Positions 34,457-43,700 of a stretch of DNA of 64,000 nucleotides are shown here, in pieces; the stretch's first letter is position 1; each line of letters begins with the position of its first letter. The notes beneath the pieces were generated by a model. The model was not told where the DNA came from. It was given only the letters and a program-made list of their open reading frames with translations, and did no database searches. Source of the DNA: JABWAJ01 sp038323375 (lineage in GTDB: Bacteria > Bacteroidota > Bacteroidia > Chitinophagales > Saprospiraceae). The position numbers and the translations under genes are program-made. Location: NCBI GenBank assembly GCA_038323375.1, contig JBBQGV010000012.1:24661-88660 (forward strand), in the 5' to 3' direction.

Positions 34457-34806
34457 GCACCTTTTAGCTTAGCTAAGATGGATTTGACAAAGTCTTCTTT
34501 CACCTTCAAAACCTGAGCAATAAGTCTGGTATTAAACCCCTCTTCGTCCATTTCGATGATAGTTTTCAGGGTTTTATTCATTTCGCCTTCCTCGATTCCC
34601 TCAAGTCTGCCTTTCTAAAGGTCTTCTTCTATCCCTTCTTGTACCCCCTCTTGTTTTCCTTTTTGAATTATTTTTTCGTACGTTGTTATAGCGGATAGTT
34701 TTGTTTCTTTAGATACATGCCCAAGCAATGCTTCAACCTCTCCAGGTTCAAAGACAGTTATCTGCAATAAATATACAAAAACACTCTTTAAAAAGTTGGA
34801 TGATGG
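34453..34806 (-). pseudogene. Remnant of an Rpn-family (PD-(D/E)XK) nuclease/transposase-like gene
   Basis: The - strand frame reads FLKSVFVYLLQITVFEPGEV, then KETKLSAITTYEKIIQKGKQ, EGVQEGIEEDL, an in-frame TAG at 34615-34617, then KGRLEGIEEGEMNKTLKTII and a terminal VLKVKEDFVKSILAKLKG. The run of (K/E)G-(K/E/I)-xEG repeats is the characteristic C-terminal tail of Rpn recombination-promoting nucleases, common and often decayed in this phylum. The catalytic N-terminal part is missing and a stop interrupts what remains, so it is a dead fragment. It lies between phrB and the guanine deaminase gene. Confidence 0.75.
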
Positions 34807-34820
34807 TTACCTTACACTTT

Positions 34821-35291
34821 ATGAACGACCACCATTTTCTCAGAGCCGCCATCGAAATGGCCCGACAAGGCATGCGCAACAACGAAGGTGGGCCATTTGG
34901 AGCTGTCATCGTCAAGGACGGCGTCATTGTTGGCAGCGGCAATAACCGCGTTACCTCTACTAATGACCCTACCGCCCATGCGGAGGTGGTAGCCATCCGT
35001 GAAGCCTGCAAACATTTGAACAACTTCCAATTAGACGGTTGTGTCCTTTACACCTCCTGCGAACCCTGCCCGATGTGCTTCGGTGCCATTTATTGGGCCA
35101 GGCCCGACCGGATCGTGTATGCCTGCTCCAAAGCGGATGCTGCAGCCATCGGTTTCGACGATGATTTTATTTATAAAGAATTAGACCTGCCCCTGCCAGC
35201 ACGGAAAATCCCCGCCAATCAAGCTCTACAGGAAGAAGGCCGGGAAGTTTTTAAGGAATGGACTGATAAATCAAATAAAACCGCTTATTAA
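34821..35291 (+). CDS. guaD: Guanine deaminase (cytidine-deaminase-like fold)
   Basis: Hydrolyses guanine to xanthine and ammonia in purine salvage. From ATG 34821 the protein has 156 residues and matches the Bacillus-type enzyme closely: GGPFGAVIVKDGVIVGSGNN, NDPTAHAEVVAIREACK with zinc ligand His53 and proton shuttle Glu55, and TSCEPCPMCFGAIYWARP with Cys83 and Cys86. The GFDDDFIYKELDLP segment and the C-terminal Tyr are typical of guanine deaminase rather than of TadA, which is why I prefer this call over tRNA adenosine deaminase. A longer frame from 34728 would run back through the Rpn remnant and is not believable. Confidence 0.88.
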   Translation: MNDHHFLRAAIEMARQGMRNNEGGPFGAVIVKDGVIVGSGNNRVTSTNDPTAHAEVVAIREACKHLNNFQLDGCVLYTSCEPCPMCFGAIYWARPDRIVYACSKADAAAIGFDDDFIYKELDLPLPARKIPANQALQEEGREVFKEWTDKSNKTAY

Positions 35292-35452
35292 GGAACGTGT
35301 CGTAAATAACCTCCCTGTTTGGGCGGCCTCTTTTTTCACCATGCTTCGTTGCATCGTCGGTCACTTAGCTTAGGCTAAGCTCCCTTCTCGCGCCTTGCTT
35401 GATGAAAAAACAGCCTCGCCGAATCCGGGTAACTTATTTACGCCACGTTCCT
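35291..35452. mobile_element. MITE-like 162-bp palindromic element between convergent genes
   Basis: Terminal inverted repeats AGGAACGTGTCGTAAATAA (35291-35309) and TTATTTACGCCACGTTCCT (35434-35452) differ at one position. Inside, GGCGGCCTCTTTTTTCACCATGC pairs with GCTTGATGAAAAAACAGCCTCGCC, and the centre AGCTTAGGCTAAGCT is itself palindromic, so the whole element can fold as one hairpin. It touches the stop codons of both flanking genes and may serve as a bidirectional terminator. Confidence 0.8.
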
Positions 35453-36386
35453 AAGCTTTTTTCAGGCTAATCCACAACACGCCACCCATAACCAGCAGCG
35501 TGCCTGGTACTTGCCACCCGCCAAAGCTTTCCCCCAGGAAAACATAACCCATGATGATGGTAGCCACCGGCCCGATGCTGCTGATAATCGCGGTATTGCC
35601 AGCGCCGATGACCCGGATGCCTTCGCTGACCAACAGCGTGGGCAGCACCGTAGCAAAAATAGCCATCGCCAACACCAGCCAGTAAACTTCTGCCGGATAA
35701 TGCCAGAGTTGCCATTGATAAACAATGCCGTGGTGCAGGATGATGGCCATGCTTGCTGCAATCATGGCGGTAGAGGTGTAGCGCATTGGCCCCAGTCTAA
35801 GGATATATTTAGTGCTGCCCACCATATAAACGGCATAAGCAAACCCGCTTCCAAAAATCAAAACAGCGCCGAGCAATACATTATCCACACCAAGCTGCGT
35901 GTGGTCCAGCAGAGCCATCGCGACGCCCCCATAAGTCAGCAACAACGCCCCAAATTGGGTGCGGGTGACTGCTTTTCGCAAAAAAAACGACGACAGCAGG
36001 AGTACCATGGTGGGATACAAAAACAAAATAAGTCGTTCTAAGCCAGCCGTGATGTATTGCAATCCCATGAAATCCAAAAGGCTCGCCAAATAATACCCGG
36101 AAAGTCCCAACGCAATAACATTCAGCCAGTCGCGCCAACGCAACCCTTCATAATTTCCACCCCTTTTATGCCGCTGTTTTCCAATCCACGCATTGATCAG
36201 AAAAAAAGGCAGGGAAAAAATCATGCGCAGCGTCAACAGCGTGACGCTGTCCATCTCGTAGCGATAAGCCAATTTTACTAAAACCGCTTTTCCCGAAAAG
36301 CAGATGGCGCTGAGTAGTACCAGTAAAGAGGCGATGAGGCGGAGTTTTTGGGAGGGGGATTGCGTGCTTTGTGGAATGGTGGACAT
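35451..36386 (-). CDS. EamA family (DMT superfamily) transporter
   Basis: 311 residues with about ten hydrophobic helices in two EamA repeats. The first starts IASLLVLLSAICFSGKAVLVKLAYR and includes TLLTLRMIFSLPFFLINAWI; the second starts VLLGAVLIFGSGFAYAVYMV and includes NTAIISSIGPVATIIMGYVFLGE, the typical end of repeat two. These are inner-membrane exporters or permeases for small metabolites such as amino acids; the substrate cannot be read. A 32-codon frame sits 7 bases upstream on the same strand. Confidence 0.9.
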   Translation of the reverse strand: MSTIPQSTQSPSQKLRLIASLLVLLSAICFSGKAVLVKLAYRYEMDSVTLLTLRMIFSLPFFLINAWIGKQRHKRGGNYEGLRWRDWLNVIALGLSGYYLASLLDFMGLQYITAGLERLILFLYPTMVLLLSSFFLRKAVTRTQFGALLLTYGGVAMALLDHTQLGVDNVLLGAVLIFGSGFAYAVYMVGSTKYILRLGPMRYTSTAMIAASMAIILHHGIVYQWQLWHYPAEVYWLVLAMAIFATVLPTLLVSEGIRVIGAGNTAIISSIGPVATIIMGYVFLGESFGGWQVPGTLLVMGGVLWISLKKA

Positions 36387-36392
36387 GGGTGT

Positions 36393-36491
36393 TTATTCGT
36401 TAGCGAGGATGTTCTTGATCCATTGGCTGATTTGGGAGATGGGGTTCCCAGGTTTTTGCTTGATGGCATTCAGGAGGTTTCTTACTTTCAT
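36393..36491 (-). CDS. Possible 32-residue small protein
   Basis: The frame begins MKVRNLLNAIKQKPGNPISQ and ends WIKNILANE. Its composition looks coding and it lies 7 bases upstream of the EamA gene, so it could be a leader peptide or the end of a lost gene. Length alone gives weak support. Confidence 0.25.
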   Translation of the reverse strand: MKVRNLLNAIKQKPGNPISQISQWIKNILANE

Positions 36492-36534
36492 GTTTTTGTA
36501 ACTATTCAGCCGCTTTGAAATGCTTTTTGCCATA

Positions 36535-36708
36535 CGACCCCGGAGAGGTCAGAGGTTTGTAGAAATGTAGCATTTCAATGTTTTCCCGACCTCGGAGAGG
36601 TCGAAGGTTTGCAGAAAATAGCGTTGAAACAAACGTTCGACCTCTTCGAGGTCGGGAATTAAGGTCAACCCGATGCATTTCTACAAACCTTTGACCTCTC
36701 CGAGGTCG
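36535..36708. repeat. Cluster of GACCTCGGAGAGGTC palindromic repeats
   Basis: Two direct copies (36535-36566 and 36587-36619) of CGACCTCGGAGAGGTC followed by RRAGGTTTGTAGAAAT, one inverted copy (36677-36708) and one core-only copy (CGACCTCTTCGAGGTCG at 36638-36654). Each core is a near-perfect palindrome. Confidence 0.85.
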
Positions 36709-36726
36709 GAAATCATAAGTATTTAG

Positions 36727-37020
36727 GGGAGGCTGGATAGTTACAAATTTTTCTACGATGAAGAAAAAAAGCGATTTGAGCTAATTGCAGCAAAAATAAT
36801 TGACCGTGAAGTAATTTTGAAAAATCAAGTTAGGGTTGGCTTTACAAAAACGGATTTTATTGGCAGATTTACCAATCAAATAAAGCCGGAGGAAATTCAA
36901 AATGTAAAAGTAATTGAATTTATTTCCGCTTTGCTATGAGTTTGGCACTACTATAATTTCGACAATGATATTTTAACATCGGTTTACATGGATACAGACC
37001 ATCAACTTGATAAAAGTTGA
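36727..37020 (+). pseudogene. Truncated gene of unknown function with an internal stop
   Basis: The frame reads SYKFFYDEEKKRFELIAAKI, then IDREVILKNQVRVGFTKTDF and KPEEIQNVKVIEFISALL, hits TGA at 36937, and continues VWHYYNFDNDILTSVYMDTDHQ to TGA at 37018. Codon usage and composition look like genuine protein on both sides of the stop, so this is the 3' part of a decayed gene cut off at its 5' end near the palindrome cluster. I do not recognise the family. Confidence 0.55.
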
Positions 37021-37098
37021 ACATTTTTTTTACCCCCTCGCGCCAAAGCTTGTTACCTTCCAACAGCTTCATTTTAAATACTGCTACCCTACCCCGAA

Positions 37099-40000
37099 CT
37101 ACCCCATCTCCACCACCAAATCCTGCTGATCCACCAGCGTTTTTTCTTTCAAATGGATCTTTTTCACTTTGCCCGCAACCGGTGCCGTAATCGTGCTTTC
37201 CATCTTCATCGCTTCGATCACAAAAAGCGGGGCATTCGCTTCCACTTCATCCCCTTCTTTCACAAATATTTTACTCAGGTTGCCCTGAAGTGGCGCGCCG
37301 ACCTCGTTGGCGGCATCCGCCTTTCGATGGGCAATTACTTCGATATGCAGGTGGATGTCGCGCAGTTGAACGGAGCGGGTTTGGCCATTTAAACTAAAGA
37401 AAACCAACCGATTGCCCAATTCATCCGGCTCGGTCATGTTCAAGTATTTGATCATAATGCTTTTGCCCTTTCCGATGGTCACCATGATTTCTTCATTTGG
37501 CTTTAAGCCATAAAAAAAAGCAGGCGTGGGCAAAGCGCGCACTTCGCCGTAGGTTTTCTGAAACGCATGGTACTCCTGATAAACCTTGGGGTAGAGCCGG
37601 TAACTGAGCCAGTCTGTCACGCCCAATTTTTGCCCGAACTCCTCTTGGAATGCTTTCAATTCTACTTCAAAATCTACCGGCGTCAGGTGGGCATTTGGGC
37701 TTTCGGTATACGGTTTTTCTCCTTTCAAAATAAGGTTTTGAATTCCCGAAGGAAAACCGCCCGGCGTTTGGCCGAGATCTCCGCGCATCAAAGCTCTAAC
37801 GCTGTCGGGGAAAGCCAGCGTGCCGTTTGGATCGAGGACGTCCGCTTTGGTAAGCCCATTGGCGGTCATGAACAGAGCCATGTCGCCCACGACTTTAGAG
37901 GAGGGGGTGACTTTCACAATGTCTCCGAACAACTCATTGGCGATGCGGTAGTTTTGTTTCACTAAATCGAATTGATCCTCCAAGCCCAAGGAACGCGCCT
38001 GTGGCCGCAAATTGGAGTATTGTCCGCCCGGAATTTCGTGATCATACACTTCTGCCGTGCCGGCGCGCAATTCCGTCTCGAAAGGATAATAAAAATTGCG
38101 CACGGTTTCCCAATAATTGCTGAACGCATTCAGCGACGGCAGGTTGATCTTTTGCTCGCGCGGATGCCCCTCCAACATGGCCGCCACGCTGTTGAAATTG
38201 GGTTGGGAGGTCAGGCCCGACAAAGCGCCCAAAGCCACGTCAATCACATCAACGCCCGCATCCACCGCTTTGAGGTACGTGGCTGCCTGTATGGAACTGG
38301 TGTCGTGGGTGTGCAAATGGATGGGCAGGCTGACGGTTTCGCGTAAGCGCCCGATGAGCATTTCGGCAGCTAAGGGTTTCAGCAACCCGGCCATGTCTTT
38401 GATGGCAATCAGGTGTGCGCCGGCATCCTCTAAGCGCCGGGCCATATCCAAATAGTAATCAAGGCCGTATTTGCCATTGCGGGGTTGCAGGACATCGCCG
38501 GTATAACACAGGCAGGCTTCCGCCAAACTGTCAGTGCGTTCGCGCACGGCGCGTATGCTGACCACCATGCTTTCCACCCAATTGAGGGAATCAAAAATTC
38601 GAAACAGGTCAATGCCCGTTTTTGCCGCTTCTTCGATGAATTTTTCAATCAAATTATTCGGATAGGCGGTGTATCCGACGGCATTGGAACCGCGCAGCAG
38701 CATCTGAAACAAAATATTCGGAGCCGCTTGCCGCAACAGCCGGAGCCGCTCCCACGGGTCTTCTTTGAGAAAACGCAGGGACACGTCGAACGTAGCACCG
38801 CCCCAGACTTCCATACTGAACACTTCCCCGCCGTGATGACGGGCAAAACTTTCGGCGAAAGCCTGCATGTCGTAGGTGCGCATCCGGGTGGCCAGCAAAC
38901 TCTGGTGGGCATCCCGCAAGGTCGTATCGGTGTATTGGATGGCGTTTTCGGCCTTGAGCCAGGCGATAAACCCCTCGCGCCCCAGCTCGTGCAGGCGGTC
39001 GCGGGTGCCTTTCGGCAAAGGTGCATGCCGGTCGAAAGCGGGCAGTTGCGGCTTCATAAAAGCGCGGTGCGGGTCGCGGTGTTTTACGTCGGGGTTCCCG
39101 TTTACGATCACGTCGGCTAAATAGCGCAACATTTTGGTGCCCCGGTCCTGCCAGTCAGGAGCCTTCAACAATTCGGGGTGGTTTTTGATAAAATTGACTG
39201 TGGCTTCGCCATTCTGGAAAGTTTCGTTTTCCAGGAGGTTGAGCAAAAAGCCGATATTGGTGTTGACGCCCCGGATTCTAAACTCGCGCAACGCCCGGTG
39301 CAAGCGTTGACTGGCCCCTTTAAGTGTGCGTCCCCAAGCGGTCACTTTGACTAACAGGGAATCGAAATAAGGCGATATTTTTGCCCCGGGAAAAGCGCTA
39401 CCTGCATCGAGGCGGATACCGAAACCGGAAGCCGAGCGGTAGGCGACGAGGGTGCCGTAATCCGGTTTGAAGTCGTTTTGCGGCATTTCTGTAGTGACGC
39501 GGCACTGGATGGCGTAACCACTGATCTGCACATCCTCCTGCCCCTGAATAAAAATCATTGGATGATGGAAAGGATAACCCTGCGTCACTAAAATTTGGGT
39601 TCGAACCAAGTCAATGCCGGTGATTTCTTCGGTGATGGTGTGCTCTACCTGAATTCGGGGGTTCACTTCAATGAAATAGATGTTTTCTGCTTTATCTACC
39701 AGAAATTCCACCGTTCCAGCACAGGAATAGTTGACGGCGCGCGCTAAGCGCAGGGCATAGTCGTATAATTTGGCTTTTGTGGCGGCAGAAATGGTCACAC
39801 ACGGCGCTATTTCTACTACTTTTTGAAAGCGGCGTTGCACGGAGCAATCGCGTTCAAACAGGTGGATGATGTTGCCGTGCCGGTCGCCCAAAATCTGCAC
39901 TTCGATGTGTTTAGGGTCTTCGATGAATTTTTCCAGAAAAACAGTGTCGTCTCCAAAAGCAGTGCGCGCTTCGCCTTTCGCTTCGTTGAACTCCCGGGCC

Positions 40001-40551
40001 AGGTCTTCGTCGCTGCGCACCACGCGCATGCCGCGACCGCCCCCGCCCGCTGCGGCTTTGATGATCAGCGGATAGCCGATGCGTCGGGCTTCCCGAAGGG
40101 CTACCTGTTCGTCAATCAACGGTTCTTCACTGCCTTCGATCAAAGGTGCCCCGACTTTTTTAGCCAATATTTTGGCGGCAATTTTATCGCCGAGTTGTTC
40201 CATCACTTCCGGCTCCGGGCCGACGAAAGCAATGCCTTCTTCCCGGCAGCGGCGCGCAAAAGCTACATTTTCGCTGAGAAATCCGTATCCCGGATGGATG
40301 GCGTCTACGTCATTTTCTTTTGCTACCTCTATGATGGCTTCAATGTCCAAATAAGGCTTCAGCGGATCGTTGTCCGCGCCAATCTGGTACGCTTCGTCCG
40401 CTTTGTAACGATGCAGGCTGTAGCGATCTTCGTAGGTAAAAATGGCGACGGTGCGCAATTCCAGCTCGGAAGCGGCGCGCAATACCCGGATGGCGATTTC
40501 GCCGCGATTGGCGACTAATAATTTACGAAAACGTGTGACGGATGGTGTCAT
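37099..40551 (-). CDS. pyc: Pyruvate carboxylase
   Basis: ATP- and biotin-dependent carboxylation of pyruvate to oxaloacetate. The single 1150-residue chain has the full-length order: biotin carboxylase (residues ~8-460; KLLVANRGEIAIRVLRAA, AAAGGGGRGMRVV, FLEKFIEDPKHIEVQ, EVNPRIQVEHTITEEITG), carboxyltransferase (~535-800; YTDTTLRDAHQSLLATRMRT, LFRIFDSLNW, IAIKDMAGLLKP), the PYC/OADA domain, and the biotinyl domain with EAMKMES (biotin-Lys1116). With pckG it forms the route from pyruvate to PEP. It has a long (226-base) leader region behind the neighbouring terminator, so it is probably its own transcript. Confidence 0.98.
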   Translation of the reverse strand: MTPSVTRFRKLLVANRGEIAIRVLRAASELELRTVAIFTYEDRYSLHRYKADEAYQIGADNDPLKPYLDIEAIIEVAKENDVDAIHPGYGFLSENVAFARRCREEGIAFVGPEPEVMEQLGDKIAAKILAKKVGAPLIEGSEEPLIDEQVALREARRIGYPLIIKAAAGGGGRGMRVVRSDEDLAREFNEAKGEARTAFGDDTVFLEKFIEDPKHIEVQILGDRHGNIIHLFERDCSVQRRFQKVVEIAPCVTISAATKAKLYDYALRLARAVNYSCAGTVEFLVDKAENIYFIEVNPRIQVEHTITEEITGIDLVRTQILVTQGYPFHHPMIFIQGQEDVQISGYAIQCRVTTEMPQNDFKPDYGTLVAYRSASGFGIRLDAGSAFPGAKISPYFDSLLVKVTAWGRTLKGASQRLHRALREFRIRGVNTNIGFLLNLLENETFQNGEATVNFIKNHPELLKAPDWQDRGTKMLRYLADVIVNGNPDVKHRDPHRAFMKPQLPAFDRHAPLPKGTRDRLHELGREGFIAWLKAENAIQYTDTTLRDAHQSLLATRMRTYDMQAFAESFARHHGGEVFSMEVWGGATFDVSLRFLKEDPWERLRLLRQAAPNILFQMLLRGSNAVGYTAYPNNLIEKFIEEAAKTGIDLFRIFDSLNWVESMVVSIRAVRERTDSLAEACLCYTGDVLQPRNGKYGLDYYLDMARRLEDAGAHLIAIKDMAGLLKPLAAEMLIGRLRETVSLPIHLHTHDTSSIQAATYLKAVDAGVDVIDVALGALSGLTSQPNFNSVAAMLEGHPREQKINLPSLNAFSNYWETVRNFYYPFETELRAGTAEVYDHEIPGGQYSNLRPQARSLGLEDQFDLVKQNYRIANELFGDIVKVTPSSKVVGDMALFMTANGLTKADVLDPNGTLAFPDSVRALMRGDLGQTPGGFPSGIQNLILKGEKPYTESPNAHLTPVDFEVELKAFQEEFGQKLGVTDWLSYRLYPKVYQEYHAFQKTYGEVRALPTPAFFYGLKPNEEIMVTIGKGKSIMIKYLNMTEPDELGNRLVFFSLNGQTRSVQLRDIHLHIEVIAHRKADAANEVGAPLQGNLSKIFVKEGDEVEANAPLFVIEAMKMESTITAPVAGKVKKIHLKEKTLVDQQDLVVEMG

Positions 40552-40711
40552 GTTGTTCGAGCTTTAGCCCCCGGATTGCGCAACCGCACTGCCAACAGCA
40601 ACGAGCACCCGGGGTTCGGTTACCGGCTCAACTTGATTAGGATTGGGCGGTTAAGATAGGTTTATTTTTGGATTTCCGTCCTTAATTCGCCTGTGTTTCT
40701 TTAGAAAATAA

Positions 40712-40746
40712 GAAAAAAGGAGGCTGCCTTTTGAGACAGCCTCCCT
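40712..40746 (-). terminator. Rho-independent terminator of the 2537-residue protein gene
   Basis: On the - strand GGAGGCTGTC pairs with GGCAGCCTCC around TCAAAA and is followed by TTTTTTC. It starts 31 bases after the stop codon at 40778. Confidence 0.85.
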
Positions 40747-40777
40747 AAAAATGAATAATGGGAATATCATAAACACA

Positions 40778-43700
40778 CTACTCAAGGATTAACTTTCGGA
40801 CTGCCATTCCGCTTTCAGAAGCAATGTGTACGGCGTAGGCACCTTTCGGTAAATGGCTTAAATCTAATTGGCGGGTCACCACTGAAGCTTGAATTTCAAA
40901 CGCCTGTACCAAAATGACCCGACCCAACACATCGTATAATTCTATGCGATATTCGCCATTCCGGAAATCTTCAAAACTCAATTTGACCAATCCGGAAGAA
41001 GGATTCGGGAATAGCGCAAGGCTGCCTTCCAGGGCAGTTTCTCCAGTACCTGTAATCACCGTTACCACAATTTCATCTGTAGTTTCGCAGCCATTGACAT
41101 CCGTTGTGACCACGCTGTAAGTCCCGGTTGCGGACACGGTCAGGGTTTGACCAGTTGAACCATCGCTCCACAGGTAGGAACTGAAGCCCGCACCAGCGTC
41201 GAGTGTTACTGTTTCTGGTTCGGTGACGATGATGTCTTCGCCAAGCGTTACTTGTACCGGAGTAAATCCAAAAGCAGAGACCGTCAGGATGGAATCGCAA
41301 CCGAAACTGTTGGCAAATGTAAACTGTTGCGTATCTCCAGCCATCAAGGTGATGCCATTGTAAACGACTTCACCGCCCGGGCATACCCCAAAGCTGAGTT
41401 CAGAAGCCGAAAGTGGGTTAAAAACCACATTCACTGCATCGTCCGATTTGCATCCAACTGCATTGGTTACGGTCACGGAGTAAGTTCCGGCGCTTATCAC
41501 TTCCAGCATCTGATTCGTAGAATTGTCGCTCCACTGATAGGCGCCGAAATCTGCCCCGGCATCCAGCACTACGGTTTCACCTGCGCAATCTTCAACCGAG
41601 GTTTGCGGGAAATCGTAGCTACAGTATGGCGATTGATAATCTAATTTATTTCGCAAGCCGAAAATGTACAAGCGGGTTGTTTTTCCGGTATAAACAATCG
41701 AACCGTCTCCCGCAGGGCTGTTAATACCAAAGTCGTTGTCATTCACAACTGCAATCGTGCTGTCATTGAGGATGGTCAGACCTTCGGGCTTATCATGCGT
41801 AAGATCCCAACCGGCTTCAAGCAGGTCGAGCGCCAATTCTTTTTCAATGACATTCACGCCAAAAGCAGCGAGATTGGAGGCCGTTCCCACTTGTTCCAGG
41901 GTTTGTCCGGCGTAGTCCTCCGTGCTCAGCGGGGTAGCGTTGGCAATGTTTATTTTGTAAATATTTTTCACATTCCAACCATTGCGTTCCGCGTGTTCTA
42001 CCAACAGGAATTCATTGTTGTTCACAGCGACCAGGTCGCCGATTTTCCAGTCGCGGGTGCGAATCTGTCCGGTTTGCGGGTTTATTTCGTAAGCGAACTG
42101 CCGCACAACATCCGTTTCCGGGTCAATTTCCACCATGCGCAGCAAGCGCCCGTTGTTGCCCGCAGCAGTGTTCGGATTGTCTGCCGGGCTTTGTATGAAG
42201 GCGTAAATTTTGCCATTTGGCGTATAAGCAACTCCTTCAAAGCCCCGATTGGCGCGGCGGGTACCAATGACCGCAGGTAGGGCAGCATCTTCAGCCTGGG
42301 TTGGGAAAGGCGTGTAGCGTTTGATGACTTCGAGCGTTGTTTTGTTCACTTTCCAAACCGAAGCGCCGTATTCATCACAAAACCAGAGATTGCCCTGGTT
42401 GTCTTCCACGATGCCTTCGCTGTCCATGCCCCAGACATCGGGGTTCAATACGACAGGTGTTGTATCCGCCCACGCAGTTTCACCGGTCGAACCAGCGCCA
42501 CCGGGTAACGGCAATCCGCTGGCAACAGCGCCACCAGGGCGTCGAAGTGGTTCAATACTTTGGATGTTCCAGGTACCGTTTTCGGCCTTGAACCGCGTTA
42601 CTTTTGGCGCATAGTCGGGTGCAGGGAATAACAAGGTTGTACCCGTAGCGTTCGGATGCAAAGTAGCGACCGCATTCGGCCCCCGGTCGCCAATCGCGTA
42701 AAACTCCTTGTCTGTGCCCGCGATGTAGTGCAGTCCGGAAATACCGCCTTCAAAAATTGTGTTCCCCTGAAAATCCACAATCGGTGCTGTGGAATTGTAA
42801 TCGAAAGTTTCGAGGGAAAATTCATCGGTATTGGTGCGGTCAAGCTCGATCTGGAATACGCTGAGTGTACCGCTGATTTCATTCGACAACACCAGCAGGT
42901 TGCGTCCGTTCGGGCTTTCTTCTTTTGGGATAAAGAACATGCCTTCCGGGCCTAAATCGCCGAGATTTCGGGTATTGATGTATTGAATAAATTCAGGGTT
43001 GGATGGGTTGCTCACTTCGTACAAAACAACACCGCCGATGCGTTCCAGGCCAATGAAGGCAAATTGCCGGCCTTCGATATTGGCGACCAGCACAGCTTCC
43101 GGCTCAGGCCCCTTGTCGTCGCTCCGGTTTTTGAACGATGCTGAAGCGCCATTGCTGGCATTAAAAATACTTCCCCAGGTTGGATCGTTGGCCGTGATGC
43201 GTTCCAGATCGCTGCCGCTATCCCAAACCGGTTCGCCAGTGCTTGTGTTCCAGATGGTTACGGAGCGCCCGCCAAAAGCGTAGATCTCGTCCAAATCACC
43301 ATCGCCATCGGTATCGCCGGTTGCGCTGGTCACATTCAAACGCCCCAGCAGTTCGTCTTTTTGCAGGAACCGCGCATCCGGAAAAGCAAGAGAATCCAGG
43401 GTAAGGTCTTTCAAGCGCACCGATTCAATCAGGGGACTGTATTCCCGGGCATCGCCTTCGTTAGCAGTCATGGCATAGGTAATGCCGCCGGCTTCAAAGC
43501 ACTCGATCGCATCAGGCATATAGGCACCTTTGATGTTCCATGGCGCGAGAAAAACCCGTCCGCCCCGATCCGAAGCATCCAACATGTTGGCTGCTTGAGC
43601 GTGGTCTTTGTACCCAAGTGGACGAATTTCTTCGATTTGCAACGTCTCCAAATTCACGATGGCAATCGCATTGTTTTCCTGCAAAGTTACCAGGGCTGTT

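Larger units (their letters stand above)
36387..37098. other. Repeat- and remnant-filled intergenic region
   Basis: These 712 bases hold a 32-codon frame (36393-36491, - strand), a cluster of GACCTCGGAGAGGTC palindromes (36535-36708) and a truncated gene on the + strand (36727-37020), each annotated separately. Nothing suggests a functional full-length gene. Confidence 0.6.

Noticed and set aside
34728..34820. N-terminal extension of the guanine deaminase frame
   Set aside because: It runs through the Rpn remnant and lacks resemblance to the family; ATG 34821 gives the exact expected start.
34821..35291. tRNA adenosine deaminase (TadA)
   Set aside because: The zinc motif is shared, but the overall pattern, length and C-terminal Tyr fit Bacillus-type guanine deaminase better.
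36535..36708. CRISPR array
   Set aside because: The repeats are palindromic, occur in both orientations, have irregular spacing and no cas genes are near.
38485..40518. Long + strand frames opposite pyruvate carboxylase
   Set aside because: The - strand frame is an unmistakable full-length pyruvate carboxylase; the others have no family character.
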